From the NCBI RefSeq assembly GCF_042652985.1, contig NZ_JBHSHQ010000011.1, positions 1 through 64,000 on the forward strand: 64,000 bases of DNA, read 5' to 3'. Positions 34,046-43,873 of the stretch are shown in pieces. Positions within the stretch are counted from its first letter, which is position 1, and each line of letters begins with the position of its first letter. A model generated the notes under the pieces. That model searched no databases and was not told the origin of the DNA. It saw only the letters and a program-made list of their open reading frames with translations. The position numbers were made by a program, and so were the translations under genes. This DNA is from Ruoffia tabacinasalis. Lineage in GTDB: Bacteria; Bacillota; Bacilli; Lactobacillales; Aerococcaceae.

Positions 34046-34650
34046 TTACAGTTGCTTTATCTAAAGGTCGTCTCTTCAAAGATTTTATAAAGTTTTTAAG
34101 TACTAAGGGGTTAAACCACTATGCGAGTCCATTGCAAGAGAACGGGCGATACTTATATAAGATTATTGGCGATGTAAAGTTTATCTTCGCTAAAGGATCT
34201 GATGTGCCTACTTACGTCGAGCAGGGGATTGCTGATTTGGGGATTGTTGGGCAGGATATTATTACAGAGAATTTTTTTGATGTGTTGAATGTATCTAAGT
34301 TGCCTTTTGGTCAGTGTCGTTTAGCAATTGCCAGTTCGCCTAATCTTAATCAACATGAGTTTAAAGTAGTAGCAACCACTTTCACTAATATCACGCGCCA
34401 GTACTTTAACGAACAAAGGCAAGATGTTGAACTTATTCATCTTCACGGATCGGTGGAATTAGCGCCCATCTTAGGTTTAGCGGATGCCATAGTGGATATT
34501 GTTCAGACGGGGACTACCTTAAAGGAGAATAACTTGGTGGAATACAGTACTATCATGAATATTCAAGCGCGACTGATTGCTAACAAGCAGTCCTTTTATA
34601 TTAAGGATGAGGCGATCTATCGATTTATTAAAGAGATTGGGGTGATATAG
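34042..34650 (+). CDS. hisG: ATP phosphoribosyltransferase, short form HisG
   Basis: 202 residues; catalyses ATP + PRPP to phosphoribosyl-ATP, the first step of histidine synthesis. ITVALSKGRLF at the N-terminus, ADLGIVGQDI and the PRPP loop region LGLADAIVDIVQTGTTLKEN are all typical. The C-terminal regulatory domain of long HisG is absent, hence the need for HisZ. The ATGA overlap with hisZ indicates coupling. Confidence 0.97.
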   Translation: MITVALSKGRLFKDFIKFLSTKGLNHYASPLQENGRYLYKIIGDVKFIFAKGSDVPTYVEQGIADLGIVGQDIITENFFDVLNVSKLPFGQCRLAIASSPNLNQHEFKVVATTFTNITRQYFNEQRQDVELIHLHGSVELAPILGLADAIVDIVQTGTTLKENNLVEYSTIMNIQARLIANKQSFYIKDEAIYRFIKEIGVI

Positions 34651-35892
34651 TTGGATGCGAATGAATTTATTAAGCAAAATAAAATAAAAAATAAAAGCAC
34701 CAATGTCGATCAGATGATTGCTGTGCAAGCAATTATTGACAAAGTTAAAGTAGACGGCGACCAGGCATTGTACTCCTTAACTAAGGAGTTTGATCAACAA
34801 GACTTAGACAAGTTAAAAGTTGACCCAGCTTTATTGAAAGCAAGTTGGGATGCTTTAGAGCCGGAGTTACAACAAGCATTGAAGCTAACTAAGCAACGCA
34901 TTGAAGATTATGAGACAAAGATACTGTATAAAGACCACCAAGATGATGAGTTAAGTTACGTCTATCGTCCTCTTGAGCGAGTAGGTATTTATATTCCTGG
35001 GGGCACTGCACTCTATCCATCAAGTGTGTTGATGACAATTGTGCCAGCTTTAGTCGCTGGGGTTAAAGATATTATTGTCACGACACCTGTCTTTCAACCG
35101 AACAATATCACTTTTGCGGCTCTTTATCTATGTGGTGTGACTGATTATGTGTTCACAGTTGGAGGGGCTCAAGCCATTGCAGCGCTGGCCTATGGAACTG
35201 AATCTATTCCTAAGGTCGATAAAATTTGTGGACCAGGGAATGCTTATGTAGCAATGGCCAAGCGACTAGTCTTCGGGGATGTCGGAATTGATAGTATCGC
35301 AGGTCCAAGCGAGATTTTATTATATGTAGATGAATCAACACCTGTTGATGCTGTTGTCTATGATCTATTTGCCCAAGCTGAGCACGATGCTAATGCTCGC
35401 ACTTTTCTACTGAGTGAGTCACAAGAATATGTGGATAGAATCGAAGAACGAATGGAGGAACTAGTAGAGAGCCAAGTGCGTGGGGATATTATTAAAGCAT
35501 CGATGGACAATAATCACTATGCCATTGTTGATAGTCGCGATAAGTTATTAGAAGTGATTGATTATATCGGAGCTGAACACGTATCAATTCAACATAAAGA
35601 TCAAGATAGCATAGTTGAAGCTATAAACTATGCGGGTGCAGTATTCAAAGGCTTCTATTCAATGGAAGCTATTGGAGATTATGTAGCGGGACCGTCCCAT
35701 GTTCTACCAACCAATCGTAATGCTCGCTTTAGTCATGGACTTAATGCCAATGATTTCAGAACAAGTCACGCCATTATTAGTATTAAAAAAGCCACTTATA
35801 ATCAGATAGCTCCTGCGGCTGAGAAGATTGCACAGAGCGAAGGATTATTTGCACACCAAAGATCTGTATCGATTAGGAGGGAAAGTTTATGA
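34651..35892 (+). CDS. hisD: Histidinol dehydrogenase HisD
   Basis: A 413-residue Zn-dependent enzyme oxidising histidinol to histidine in two NAD steps. It has YIPGGTALYPSSVLM, GGAQAIAALAYGTESIPKVD, KICGPGNAYVAMAK, the Zn-site region AQAEHDANAR and the C-terminal GPSHVLPTNRNARF. The start is TTG directly after the hisG stop, with GGGGTGA upstream. Confidence 0.97.
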   Translation: MDANEFIKQNKIKNKSTNVDQMIAVQAIIDKVKVDGDQALYSLTKEFDQQDLDKLKVDPALLKASWDALEPELQQALKLTKQRIEDYETKILYKDHQDDELSYVYRPLERVGIYIPGGTALYPSSVLMTIVPALVAGVKDIIVTTPVFQPNNITFAALYLCGVTDYVFTVGGAQAIAALAYGTESIPKVDKICGPGNAYVAMAKRLVFGDVGIDSIAGPSEILLYVDESTPVDAVVYDLFAQAEHDANARTFLLSESQEYVDRIEERMEELVESQVRGDIIKASMDNNHYAIVDSRDKLLEVIDYIGAEHVSIQHKDQDSIVEAINYAGAVFKGFYSMEAIGDYVAGPSHVLPTNRNARFSHGLNANDFRTSHAIISIKKATYNQIAPAAEKIAQSEGLFAHQRSVSIRRESL

Positions 35893-36878
35893 CAGTATTT
35901 ATGAACCGTAATATTAGTCCTAAGAGGCCTCTCACTGATGAGCAATTAATAGAAGTAGTTACCCAAACTGCCTTTCATGAATACCCTGAAAAAGAGTCCA
36001 CTCGCTTTAAAGAATTATATGCTAACTATAATCAATTGGATCCTAATCAGATTGAATTAGCTAATGGAGCGGATGAGTGGTTGCAGAAGCTGATGATTCA
36101 ATTCGGGCAAGAGGGTGTCTTGACTATTAGTCCAGACTTCTTTATGTATGAAGATTACGCTCGACAAATTAATCGCCCCTTTTGGAAAGTGGAGAGTGAC
36201 GAGAACTTTGACTTTGACTTAGAAAAGGTCTTAGAAGAGATTCAAAAACTTCGACCGTCATTACTTCTAGTGTCGAATCCACAAAACCCAACGGGTAAGC
36301 AATTTAGTTCTGAATTTCTGCAAGCTATCGCAGATGAGATGGAAAGTATAGGAGGATATTTCGTTATTGATGAGGCTTATGTTGAGTTCGGTGACGATTA
36401 TCATAGACCATCGAATGACAATGTTATTATTATTCGCACACTCAGTAAGATATATGCTATGGCAGGACTGAGAATTGGTATTGCTATTGCTAAGGAAGAA
36501 ACCTTCGCGAAGTTAATTGATATTAATCATCCTTATCCTGTTAGTAACTTAGCTTTGAATGTGGCCAATGCCATGTTCTCTAATAAGGAACAATTGGATG
36601 CATGGGTAGCTTATCAAAAAGAATGTCAATTGAAGCTCATTCAGGCGCTTACCTTAGTGGACGATGTCATCAAGGTAAAGCCTACTCAAAGTAATTTTAT
36701 TATGACTTACGGAAAATCTGCACGTGATCTTGGAGAATATTTGAGTGAAAATGGCTTTGTAGGTAGGACATATGATGCAGATCACTTAAAAGATGTTGTT
36801 CGTTATTCAATCTTAGATATAGATAAATACGACGAATTTGAAGACTTATTAAAGACTTGGAGGAAACAAATTGATTAA
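35889..36878 (+). CDS. hisC: Histidinol-phosphate aminotransferase HisC
   Basis: A 329-residue PLP enzyme, on the short side for the family. Seen are NGADEWLQKL, SNPQNPTGKQF, DEAYVEFG and the PLP lysine in RTLSKIYAMAGLRIG. It starts at ATG 35889, overlapping hisD by 4 bases with AGGAGGG upstream. It converts imidazole-acetol phosphate to histidinol phosphate. Confidence 0.95.
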   Translation: MTVFMNRNISPKRPLTDEQLIEVVTQTAFHEYPEKESTRFKELYANYNQLDPNQIELANGADEWLQKLMIQFGQEGVLTISPDFFMYEDYARQINRPFWKVESDENFDFDLEKVLEEIQKLRPSLLLVSNPQNPTGKQFSSEFLQAIADEMESIGGYFVIDEAYVEFGDDYHRPSNDNVIIIRTLSKIYAMAGLRIGIAIAKEETFAKLIDINHPYPVSNLALNVANAMFSNKEQLDAWVAYQKECQLKLIQALTLVDDVIKVKPTQSNFIMTYGKSARDLGEYLSENGFVGRTYDADHLKDVVRYSILDIDKYDEFEDLLKTWRKQID

Positions 36879-37455
36879 AAAAGACCGACAAACATTGGAA
36901 ACTCAGATTAAGTTAGAACTTGCCCAAACTCTTGGAAGCAACGATGTAGACATGGGTATTGAGACAGGAGTAGGATTTTTTAACCATATGTTAACTTTAT
37001 TCAAGTTTCATTCTGGTCTCTATATTGGGATAGAGGCTCAAGGAGATACGGACGTGGATGACCATCACACGGTTGAAGATATTGGGATTTTACTCGGGGA
37101 AGCGATTCGAGACTTCTACCAATCCCTTAATAGTTATCAGCGCTATGGCTCATTCTACTTGCCTATGGACGAATCCTTGGCACGTATTGTCTTAGACTTA
37201 TCAGGTCGTCCGCACTTGAATTTTAATGCTGACTTTTCAAAAGGGAAGGTAGGTTCTTTTGATACAGAATTAGTGGAAGAATTCTTCAATGCGATAGCTA
37301 TGAATGCACGAATGACATTACATATAGATTTATTGAAGGGTGGCAATACCCACCATGAGATTGAAGCGATATTCAAGGGCTTTGCCAGAGCCTTAAGTAT
37401 TGCTTTAACAGAGACTGAGGGTGGCGTACCATCATCTAAAGGACTTATTGCATAA
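36871..37455 (+). CDS. hisB: Imidazoleglycerol-phosphate dehydratase HisB
   Basis: A 194-residue Mn-dependent dehydratase. The metal-binding repeats DVDDHHTVEDIGILLG and NTHHEIEAIFKGFARAL are intact, as is GVGFFNHML. TTG 36871 overlaps the hisC end by 8 bases and is preceded by GGAGGAAACAAA. It is a monofunctional dehydratase; phosphatase activity is supplied by hisK at the operon end. Confidence 0.96.
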   Translation: MIKKDRQTLETQIKLELAQTLGSNDVDMGIETGVGFFNHMLTLFKFHSGLYIGIEAQGDTDVDDHHTVEDIGILLGEAIRDFYQSLNSYQRYGSFYLPMDESLARIVLDLSGRPHLNFNADFSKGKVGSFDTELVEEFFNAIAMNARMTLHIDLLKGGNTHHEIEAIFKGFARALSIALTETEGGVPSSKGLIA

Positions 37456-37469
37456 AGGAGAAGAAAACA

Positions 37470-38171
37470 ATGAAAATTATTCCTGCTATTGACTTAATTG
37501 ATGGACAAAGTGTACGACTGTCACAAGGAGATTATGATGAGAAGATTATCATGCCAAAAACGCCACAAGAAGCTGTCATGTATTATAGTCAATTCCCACA
37601 AGTATCCCGGATTCATGTCGTGGATTTGATAGGAGCAGCAGAACAAGAGTCAGTGGAAGCGCCATTGATTGGACAAATAAAGAAATTAACGAATATTCCG
37701 CTTGAATTAGGGGGTGGCTTAAGATCGCTTGAAACGATTGAACTATACGATGACTTGGGTATCGATTACTTTATATTAGGCTCGCGAGTCATCCTAGATG
37801 TTCCTTGGTTGATTGACGTAGTCGAAAAGTATCCTGGCCGTATCTTTGTTGGGATTGATGCGCGGGGTGAGGACATCTATGTGAATGGATGGAAAGAAAA
37901 TAGCCAGCGCCAGATTGAAGAATATGTTAAAGAAATTGAGTCGTTGAATCTAGCTGGAATTATCTATACGGATATTAACAAGGATGGAATGGAGCAAGGC
38001 CCTAATGTGAATCGTACGGCTCAGCTAAATGACTCAACCCGCCACTTGGTTGTTGCAAGCGGGGGCGTCCGCGGTCAAGCTGATTTAAAGCAATTGGAAG
38101 CGGCAGGGATAACAGAAGCAATTGTTGGAAAAGCTGCTCAGAATGATTCATTCTGGAAAGGATTGAGTTAA
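37470..38171 (+). CDS. hisA: Phosphoribosylformimino-5-aminoimidazole carboxamide ribotide isomerase HisA
   Basis: A 233-residue (beta/alpha)8 isomerase. It has IIPAIDLIDGQSVRLSQGDY with the catalytic Asp, ELGGGLRSLETIE, FVGIDARGEDI with the second Asp, and ASGGVRGQADL phosphate-binding motifs. It follows hisB after only 14 bases: the hisH gene that normally sits between hisB and hisA is missing. Confidence 0.97.
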   Translation: MKIIPAIDLIDGQSVRLSQGDYDEKIIMPKTPQEAVMYYSQFPQVSRIHVVDLIGAAEQESVEAPLIGQIKKLTNIPLELGGGLRSLETIELYDDLGIDYFILGSRVILDVPWLIDVVEKYPGRIFVGIDARGEDIYVNGWKENSQRQIEEYVKEIESLNLAGIIYTDINKDGMEQGPNVNRTAQLNDSTRHLVVASGGVRGQADLKQLEAAGITEAIVGKAAQNDSFWKGLS

Positions 38172-38172
38172 T

Positions 38173-38931
38173 ATGAAGAAAATAATTCCATGCTTAGATA
38201 CAAGAGACGGCAAGTTAGTTAAGGGTGTCAACTTTGTGAATGTCAAAGAATTGGGTGACCCGGTTGAATTTGCTGAACAATACGATCAAGAAGGAGCCGA
38301 TGGTTTAGTAGTCTTAGATATTACTAAGACCTTGGATGGCCACGAATTACGGACTCAGATGATTGAAGCTATCGTAGCTAAGATTTCTATTCCTTTAACC
38401 GTAGGTGGTGGGATAGCCAGTCTTAATGACATCGAGGCGGTCTTAAAAGCTGGCGCGAGTGGCGTAGGAATCAATTCAGCTGCTGTAAAGAATCCTGATT
38501 TGATTAATCAAGCTTCTGAAGCTTTTGGATCAGAAGCAATTACAATTGCAGTAGATGTGGCTTATGATGATGAGCAGGACGATTACTTTGTTTATACACA
38601 AGCAGGTCAACACCAAGAACCAGTCCCCGCCTTTGAGTGGATCCAAGAATGCCAACACCGTGGTGCTGGCGGGTTATTGATTACAAGTATTGACCATGAT
38701 GGTGTCAGAGGAGGCTTTGATATACCATTTCTAAAGCAAGCAGCAGAATTGGTGGATATTCCAATTATTGCAAGTGGAGGTGCTGGGAATAGCCAACATT
38801 TTATTGATTTATTCAAAGAAACAGCGGTAGACGCAGGGTTAGCCGCTTCTATCTTCCACCAAGGTGAAGTGATGATTAAAGAACTGAAAGAAGCGATTAG
38901 TGTAGAAGGGATTGAGGTAGACATTGACTAA
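38173..38931 (+). CDS. hisF: Imidazole glycerol phosphate synthase cyclase subunit HisF
   Basis: 252 residues; condenses ammonia with PRFAR to give IGP and AICAR. Catalytic Asp residues lie in IPCLDTRDGKLVKGVNF and AVDVAYDD, with TVGGGIASLNDI and ASGGAGNSQHF phosphate sites. The glutaminase partner HisH is not in the operon. HisF alone can use free ammonia, so the enzyme may run on ammonia or with a HisH coded elsewhere. Confidence 0.97.
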   Translation: MKKIIPCLDTRDGKLVKGVNFVNVKELGDPVEFAEQYDQEGADGLVVLDITKTLDGHELRTQMIEAIVAKISIPLTVGGGIASLNDIEAVLKAGASGVGINSAAVKNPDLINQASEAFGSEAITIAVDVAYDDEQDDYFVYTQAGQHQEPVPAFEWIQECQHRGAGGLLITSIDHDGVRGGFDIPFLKQAAELVDIPIIASGGAGNSQHFIDLFKETAVDAGLAASIFHQGEVMIKELKEAISVEGIEVDID

Positions 38932-39550
38932 AATTGATTTTGAAAAGGCAGGTGGCCTAGTCCCTGCAATATTACAACATCACCAGACTGGGCAAGTCTT
39001 AATGCTTGGTTATATGAACCGAGAATCCTTTGATAAGACTCGTGAAGAAGGTGTGGCATGGTTCTATTCTCGTTCCAAAGAGCGTCTCTGGAAAAAGGGT
39101 GAAGAGAGTGGTAATGTGCAGAAGGTTGTAGACATTGCATTAGATTGCGATCAAGATACAATCTTGCTTCAAGTTGATCCTCTAGGGCCAACTTGCCATA
39201 CAGGTCAGACAAGTTGCTTCGGTGAAGGTCATTTTAACCTTTCTGTCTTAGAGCAGACGGTTTCAGAAAAGATTAAACACCCGCAAGAAGGTTCTTACAC
39301 TAAATATCTAATTGATGAGGGCCAGGATAAAATCATCAAAAAATGCGGTGAAGAAATGACTGAAGTAATTATTGCGGCTAAAAATAATGATAAAGAAGAG
39401 TTAATTAATGAAGCCAGTGACCTTGCCTACCACTTATTAGTATTGCTTCAGCAGCAAGGTGTTAGCCTTGCTGAGGTAGAGGCAAAGTTGGGTGAGCGTC
39501 ATGGACAAAAGCAACACTACTCCATTCGTTCAGAAATTAATGAGTGGTAA
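38924..39550 (+). CDS. hisIE: Bifunctional phosphoribosyl-AMP cyclohydrolase / phosphoribosyl-ATP pyrophosphatase HisIE
   Basis: A 208-residue fusion. The HisI part (about 1-115) has LMLGYMNRESF, FYSRSKERLWKKGEESGN, the DCDQD metal site and CHTGQTSCF. The HisE part (about 117-205) has the CGEEMTEVIIAAKN helix and EASDLAYHLLVLL. It opens at TTG overlapping hisF by 8 bases. It carries out steps 2 and 3 of the pathway. Confidence 0.95.
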   Translation: MTKIDFEKAGGLVPAILQHHQTGQVLMLGYMNRESFDKTREEGVAWFYSRSKERLWKKGEESGNVQKVVDIALDCDQDTILLQVDPLGPTCHTGQTSCFGEGHFNLSVLEQTVSEKIKHPQEGSYTKYLIDEGQDKIIKKCGEEMTEVIIAAKNNDKEELINEASDLAYHLLVLLQQQGVSLAEVEAKLGERHGQKQHYSIRSEINEW

Positions 39551-39561
39551 GGAGGGAGAAC

Positions 39562-40368
39562 ATGAATTTTTATGATCAACATTGTCATACACACTTATCT
39601 TTTGACAGCGAAGAAAGCATAGATAATTACTTAGCTTTAGGGCTAGAAAAATTAACCTTCACGGAACATCTAGACTTAGACAATCCAGTGAATGGTGGGC
39701 ACGATGATATTCCCGACTTTGAGCAAGCCGTTATTTGGCAACAGGAAATGAAAGAAAAGAACGATGTAGACTTATTATTAGGTGTGGAAGTAGGTTATGT
39801 TCCTGGTCAAGAGAATCGCCTCAATGAGATATTATCTAGCTATGATTTTGATATTAAACTCTTAAGTTGTCACCATAATCGCATCTATGATTACATGGAC
39901 ACAAAGGAAACAAATGCAAAGGTAGAGTCCAGCGAGCAAATGATGGATCAATATGTCGATCAATTATTAGAAGCTGTAACTCATATGACCGATGTTCAAA
40001 TTATGACTCACTTTGATTATGGCTTTAGAGTGCATGATGCCAGTTTAGAGACCATTCAAGAACGATACACTGAGAAAATCACTGAGATTTTCCAGCAAAT
40101 TATTAAGCATGAGATTGCTTTTGAATTAAATAGTAAAAGCATCGTAAAGTATAAAAACTTAGACTTATATAAATGGGCAATCCCCCTTTACTTATCCTTA
40201 GGTGGGAAGTTATTCACCCTAGGTTCAGACGCGCATCTTGCGAGTGATTATATGCTGGCCTTTAATGATTTGAAAAAGTTATTGCAGCAGTATGGTGTGG
40301 ATGAAGTAGCTCTCTATGAGAAAGAGCAAGCTAAGATGGTAAAGCTATCTGAATTATCATTTGTTTAA
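39562..40368 (+). CDS. hisK: Histidinol-phosphatase, PHP type (HisK)
   Basis: A 268-residue PHP-domain metallophosphatase. The metal ligands are visible in DQHCHTHLSFDSEE, TFTEHLDL, GVEVGYV, LSCHHNRIY and LGSDAHLASDY. It completes the pathway by dephosphorylating histidinol phosphate. ATG 39562 follows GGAGGGAG; the ORF extends 6 codons further. It is the last gene before the operon terminator. Confidence 0.93.
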   Translation: MNFYDQHCHTHLSFDSEESIDNYLALGLEKLTFTEHLDLDNPVNGGHDDIPDFEQAVIWQQEMKEKNDVDLLLGVEVGYVPGQENRLNEILSSYDFDIKLLSCHHNRIYDYMDTKETNAKVESSEQMMDQYVDQLLEAVTHMTDVQIMTHFDYGFRVHDASLETIQERYTEKITEIFQQIIKHEIAFELNSKSIVKYKNLDLYKWAIPLYLSLGGKLFTLGSDAHLASDYMLAFNDLKKLLQQYGVDEVALYEKEQAKMVKLSELSFV

Positions 40369-40398
40369 TGAGACAAGCTTTTTACGGACTTAAATTAG

Positions 40399-40450
40399 AA
40401 ACACTCAACAATTATTTGGTCATTAACCAAATTGTTGAGTGTTTTTTACT
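40399..40450 (+). terminator. Terminator of the histidine operon
   Basis: A stem of at least 13 bp (aacactcaacaat / attgttgagtgtt) with inner atttggt/accaaa pairing, then TTTTT. The gap to argD (40451-40531) holds nothing else. Confidence 0.93.
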
Positions 40451-40531
40451 TTGAAAAGAATGAATTGAATGATTGAAACAAAAGATATAAATATCCCAAA
40501 ACAAGTGAAAAATACAGCTTATAGCCTGAAG

Positions 40532-41722
40532 TTATTGCGTTGAGAGAACCGCCCCAAAAATATCTAGCGCCTGGTTGATTTCTTCTTCTGAGACATTCAA
40601 CGGCGGCAGGAAACGAATAACATTTCCCTTGGCGCTAATCACTAATAAGCCTTGGTCGAAACAATCATTAATGATGTCATCTACAGCCTGGTCAAATTGA
40701 ATACCAATTAATAGACCGCGACCTTTAATGGAACTAATCGTGGGATGCTTAGCTTGTAATACTTGTAGTCCTTCAACCAATTGTTTATGGCGTTGGTTGA
40801 CATTGTTTAGTAAGTTGTCTTCATTTATAGTGTCTAAGACAGTATTAGCACAGGCAGTTGCTAGTGGATTGCCTCCGAATGTCGTGCCATGATCACCCAC
40901 TTGGAAGTGCGTAGCTAAGTCATCTTTGGCGAGGAAGGCGCCAATAGGAAAACCTCCACCCAGACCTTTAGCAAGAGTTATGATGTCAGGGTCTAAATCG
41001 AATTGTTCATATGCAAAGTAGCTTCCTGTTCGTCCAATTCCTGTTTGGACTTCGTCAATGATAACTAGAACTTGCTTTTCTTGTTGAATCTCATTAATGG
41101 CTTGGACGAAGTCCTCAGAGAGCGTATTGACACCACCTTCACCTTGAATAACTTCGATAAGTACGGCACAAGTCTGGGGTATAATTGTTGCCTTCAATTG
41201 GTCAATATCATTGAAAGTCACATAGTCAAAGCCAGGTAAGTTTGGTGCATAATCTTTATGCATAGCCTCTTGACCCGTGGCTGCCAATGTTGCCATAGTT
41301 CGACCGTGAAAGGATTGCTTCATTGTAACAATGGTTGTTGCATTAGGGCCTTTAACTTCTCGCCCCCACTTCCGAGCAAGTTTGATGGCACCTTCATTGG
41401 CTTCAGCTCCTGAATTGGCAAAGAATACTTTACCTAAGCCAGAGAGTTTTGTTAATTTCTCAGCCAGTTGAATAGAAGGAGTATTCCAAAATAAGTTGGA
41501 ACTATGAATGAGTTGTTGACCTTGATTGACCAGTGTTTCTACTAATTTCTCATTGGAGTGGCCGAGTGAGTTGACGGCGATACCTGAGATAAAGTCAAGG
41601 TAAGTTCGGCCCTCTGCATCAGTCAGAAAACTACCTTGACCAGAGACCATTACCTTACCATCGCGTTTGAATGTATTCATAAGTACGGCTTCGCCACGTT
41701 GTGGCCAGTTGTGTTTTTCCAT
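40532..41722 (-). CDS. argD: Acetylornithine aminotransferase ArgD
   Basis: A 396-residue class III PLP aminotransferase. It has DFISGIAVNSLGHSN, FFANSGAEANEGAIKLARKW, HGRTMATLAATGQ, IIDEVQTGIGRTG and the PLP lysine in TLAKGLGGGFPIGA. ATG 41722 is chosen because AGGAGG lies 9 bases upstream; the ORF runs 9 codons further into the end of argB. It is the last gene of argCJBD on the minus strand. Confidence 0.96.
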   Translation of the reverse strand: MEKHNWPQRGEAVLMNTFKRDGKVMVSGQGSFLTDAEGRTYLDFISGIAVNSLGHSNEKLVETLVNQGQQLIHSSNLFWNTPSIQLAEKLTKLSGLGKVFFANSGAEANEGAIKLARKWGREVKGPNATTIVTMKQSFHGRTMATLAATGQEAMHKDYAPNLPGFDYVTFNDIDQLKATIIPQTCAVLIEVIQGEGGVNTLSEDFVQAINEIQQEKQVLVIIDEVQTGIGRTGSYFAYEQFDLDPDIITLAKGLGGGFPIGAFLAKDDLATHFQVGDHGTTFGGNPLATACANTVLDTINEDNLLNNVNQRHKQLVEGLQVLQAKHPTISSIKGRGLLIGIQFDQAVDDIINDCFDQGLLVISAKGNVIRFLPPLNVSEEEINQALDIFGAVLSTQ

Positions 41723-41726
41723 GATA

Positions 41727-42626
41727 TTAAACCTCCTTATTATCGTCATTACTGTGAGCTAACATCGTTCCAATTCCCATGTCGAAGAATAATTCTAGCA
41801 GAAGGGAATGACTCATACGACCATCAATGATATGAGCTTTATCAACTCCGTTAGTTATAGCCTCTAAGCAACAATTTATCTTAGGTATCATGCCTTCAGT
41901 AATAACTTTGTTCTCAATGAGTTGATTGGCTTCGTCTATACTTAGTTTAGAAATAAGACTGTCAGGGTCTTGGCTATCAGCTAAGAGTCCCGGGGTGTTA
42001 GTTAAAAATATTAACTTGCTGGCACCTAAGGCAATGGCCACAGCGCTTGCAACCTCATCTGCATTGATATTATAACTATGACCGTCACTACCAATTCCCA
42101 CTGATGAGATAATTGGGACATAATCTGCCTGGATAAGGTTGGTTAATAATAAGGTGTTGACTGATTCGACATTACCTACGTAGCCCAAATCAACTTGAGT
42201 CTCAGAATCTGGATCAATCACTTTCTTTTTAGTGACAGTAATAAGGTGGTCATCTAAACCCGATAAGCCAATGGCATTTCCTCCTAAATGGTTGAAAGTT
42301 CGTACAATATCATTATTAACTGAGCCTGATAAGACCATCTCTGCCACCTTCATGGCTTCCTCACTGGTAGAGCGAAGTCCATCCACAAAGTGACTTTCAA
42401 TGGATAAATTATCTAACATCTGTGAGATGAAGGGACCACCACCGTGAACGACAATGGGGATCATACCAACCGACTTCATCATAAGAATATCTTGCATGAC
42501 CGAGTGTCTTAAGTCGGAATTAATCATGGCATTACCACCGTATTTGATGACGATGATATGTTTTCTAAACCGATTGACATAGGGTAGAGCCTCAATGAGA
42601 ACGTTTATCTTTTCTGTATAATTCAT
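41727..42626 (-). CDS. argB: Acetylglutamate kinase ArgB
   Basis: A 299-residue amino-acid kinase. It has IVIKYGGNAM, VHGGGPFISQML, the sugar/acetylglutamate region VDGLRSTSEEAM and the ATP site FLTNTPGLLADSQ. It converts N-acetylglutamate to the 5-phosphate. It is 10 bases after argJ and 4 bases before argD. Confidence 0.97.
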   Translation of the reverse strand: MNYTEKINVLIEALPYVNRFRKHIIVIKYGGNAMINSDLRHSVMQDILMMKSVGMIPIVVHGGGPFISQMLDNLSIESHFVDGLRSTSEEAMKVAEMVLSGSVNNDIVRTFNHLGGNAIGLSGLDDHLITVTKKKVIDPDSETQVDLGYVGNVESVNTLLLTNLIQADYVPIISSVGIGSDGHSYNINADEVASAVAIALGASKLIFLTNTPGLLADSQDPDSLISKLSIDEANQLIENKVITEGMIPKINCCLEAITNGVDKAHIIDGRMSHSLLLELFFDMGIGTMLAHSNDDNKEV

Positions 42627-42636
42627 TCAATCACTC

Positions 42637-43851
42637 CTAAGTGTGGTAGTCAGCATTAATTTCAATATAATCATGCGTTAAATCACAAGTCCAAACAGTA
42701 GATTGACTTGTGCCTTGGTTGAGTTCGACAATCATTTCAATATCAGTGGCAGTGAGAATCTTTTGGGCAAATTGAGGATCAAAGGGATGATAAGCGCCGT
42801 TACGGCACGGTTGAATAGAACCGATGTCAGATTTAAATATGATATCGATCAGCCATGGATCAAGAGTTTCAACGCCACTATTACCAATGGCTGATAGGGC
42901 GCGACCCCAGTTAGGGTCTTGCCCAAAAAGTGCTGCCTTCAGGAGGTTGGAAGTGGCCAGAGACTTAGCGACTGCTTTGGCATCTTCTGTTGATTGAGCC
43001 CCACCTACGGTTATTGTAATGAATTTCGAGGCACCTTCTCCGTCTCTGGCAATCATTTGAGCTAAGTCTTGGCTGACTTTTGTTATAAGGGATTGGATTG
43101 TTGCAAGATTGTGGTCTGTTAAGTCAATTGAGTTTTCCCCTGTTGCACAAAGTAAGACTGTATCATTGGTACTAGTATCGCCATCAACAGTCATGCTATT
43201 GAAAGATACGTCTACCGCATTCTTTAATAGTTGGTTGAGTGTCACTTGATCACAGGCGATATCGGTAACAATATAAGCTAACATAGTGCCCAAATTAGGA
43301 TGAATCATGCCTGAGCCTTTAGCCATTGCGCCGATGTGAATAGTCTGTCCATCAATCTCCAATGAATAAGCAGTTTCTTTTGCGACAGTATCGGTAGTCA
43401 TAATCGATTCACTGACCGCTTGACTAGACTCTGACTGCAAGGAATTCACTAATGTTGGTAGTGCCTTTTTAAAAGGAAAGAAATCAAGAGGAGCCCCGAT
43501 GACCCCCGTAGAACTCATCAGTATCTCTGACGGTTTAATCGCGCATAAATCTGCTAATTCTTGAATGGTTTGATGCATCGTTTTCTCACCATCTGGACCA
43601 TTACAAGCATTGGCATTGCCACTATTAATCAGAATCGCTTTGAAGTTAGAATGATGCTTCAGACTCGCTTGACCGTGAATAACTGGCCAAGCTTTGACTA
43701 AGTTTTGGGTAAAGACACCTGATACAGTAGCCCCAGTGGGGAAATAAATTAAAGCCAGGTCATTGTGGGCGGCATCACTTTTAAAGCCAGCATGTAAGGC
43801 TTGCGATTGTATATTGGCTACAGCATGAATACCTTTGTCTAATTGTTTCAT
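42637..43851 (-). CDS. argJ: Glutamate N-acetyltransferase / ornithine acetyltransferase ArgJ
   Basis: A 404-residue autoprocessing enzyme that recycles the acetyl group. It has SGNANACNGPDG, SSTGVIGAPL and the cleavage region KGSGMIHPNLGTMLAYI, in which the nucleophile Thr follows Gly instead of the more common Ala. Whether it is bifunctional cannot be read from sequence. There is no argA or argE in the window, which fits a cyclic pathway. Confidence 0.95.
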   Translation of the reverse strand: MKQLDKGIHAVANIQSQALHAGFKSDAAHNDLALIYFPTGATVSGVFTQNLVKAWPVIHGQASLKHHSNFKAILINSGNANACNGPDGEKTMHQTIQELADLCAIKPSEILMSSTGVIGAPLDFFPFKKALPTLVNSLQSESSQAVSESIMTTDTVAKETAYSLEIDGQTIHIGAMAKGSGMIHPNLGTMLAYIVTDIACDQVTLNQLLKNAVDVSFNSMTVDGDTSTNDTVLLCATGENSIDLTDHNLATIQSLITKVSQDLAQMIARDGEGASKFITITVGGAQSTEDAKAVAKSLATSNLLKAALFGQDPNWGRALSAIGNSGVETLDPWLIDIIFKSDIGSIQPCRNGAYHPFDPQFAQKILTATDIEMIVELNQGTSQSTVWTCDLTHDYIEINADYHT

Positions 43852-43873
43852 ATGCTTCTCCTTTGTATAGAAA

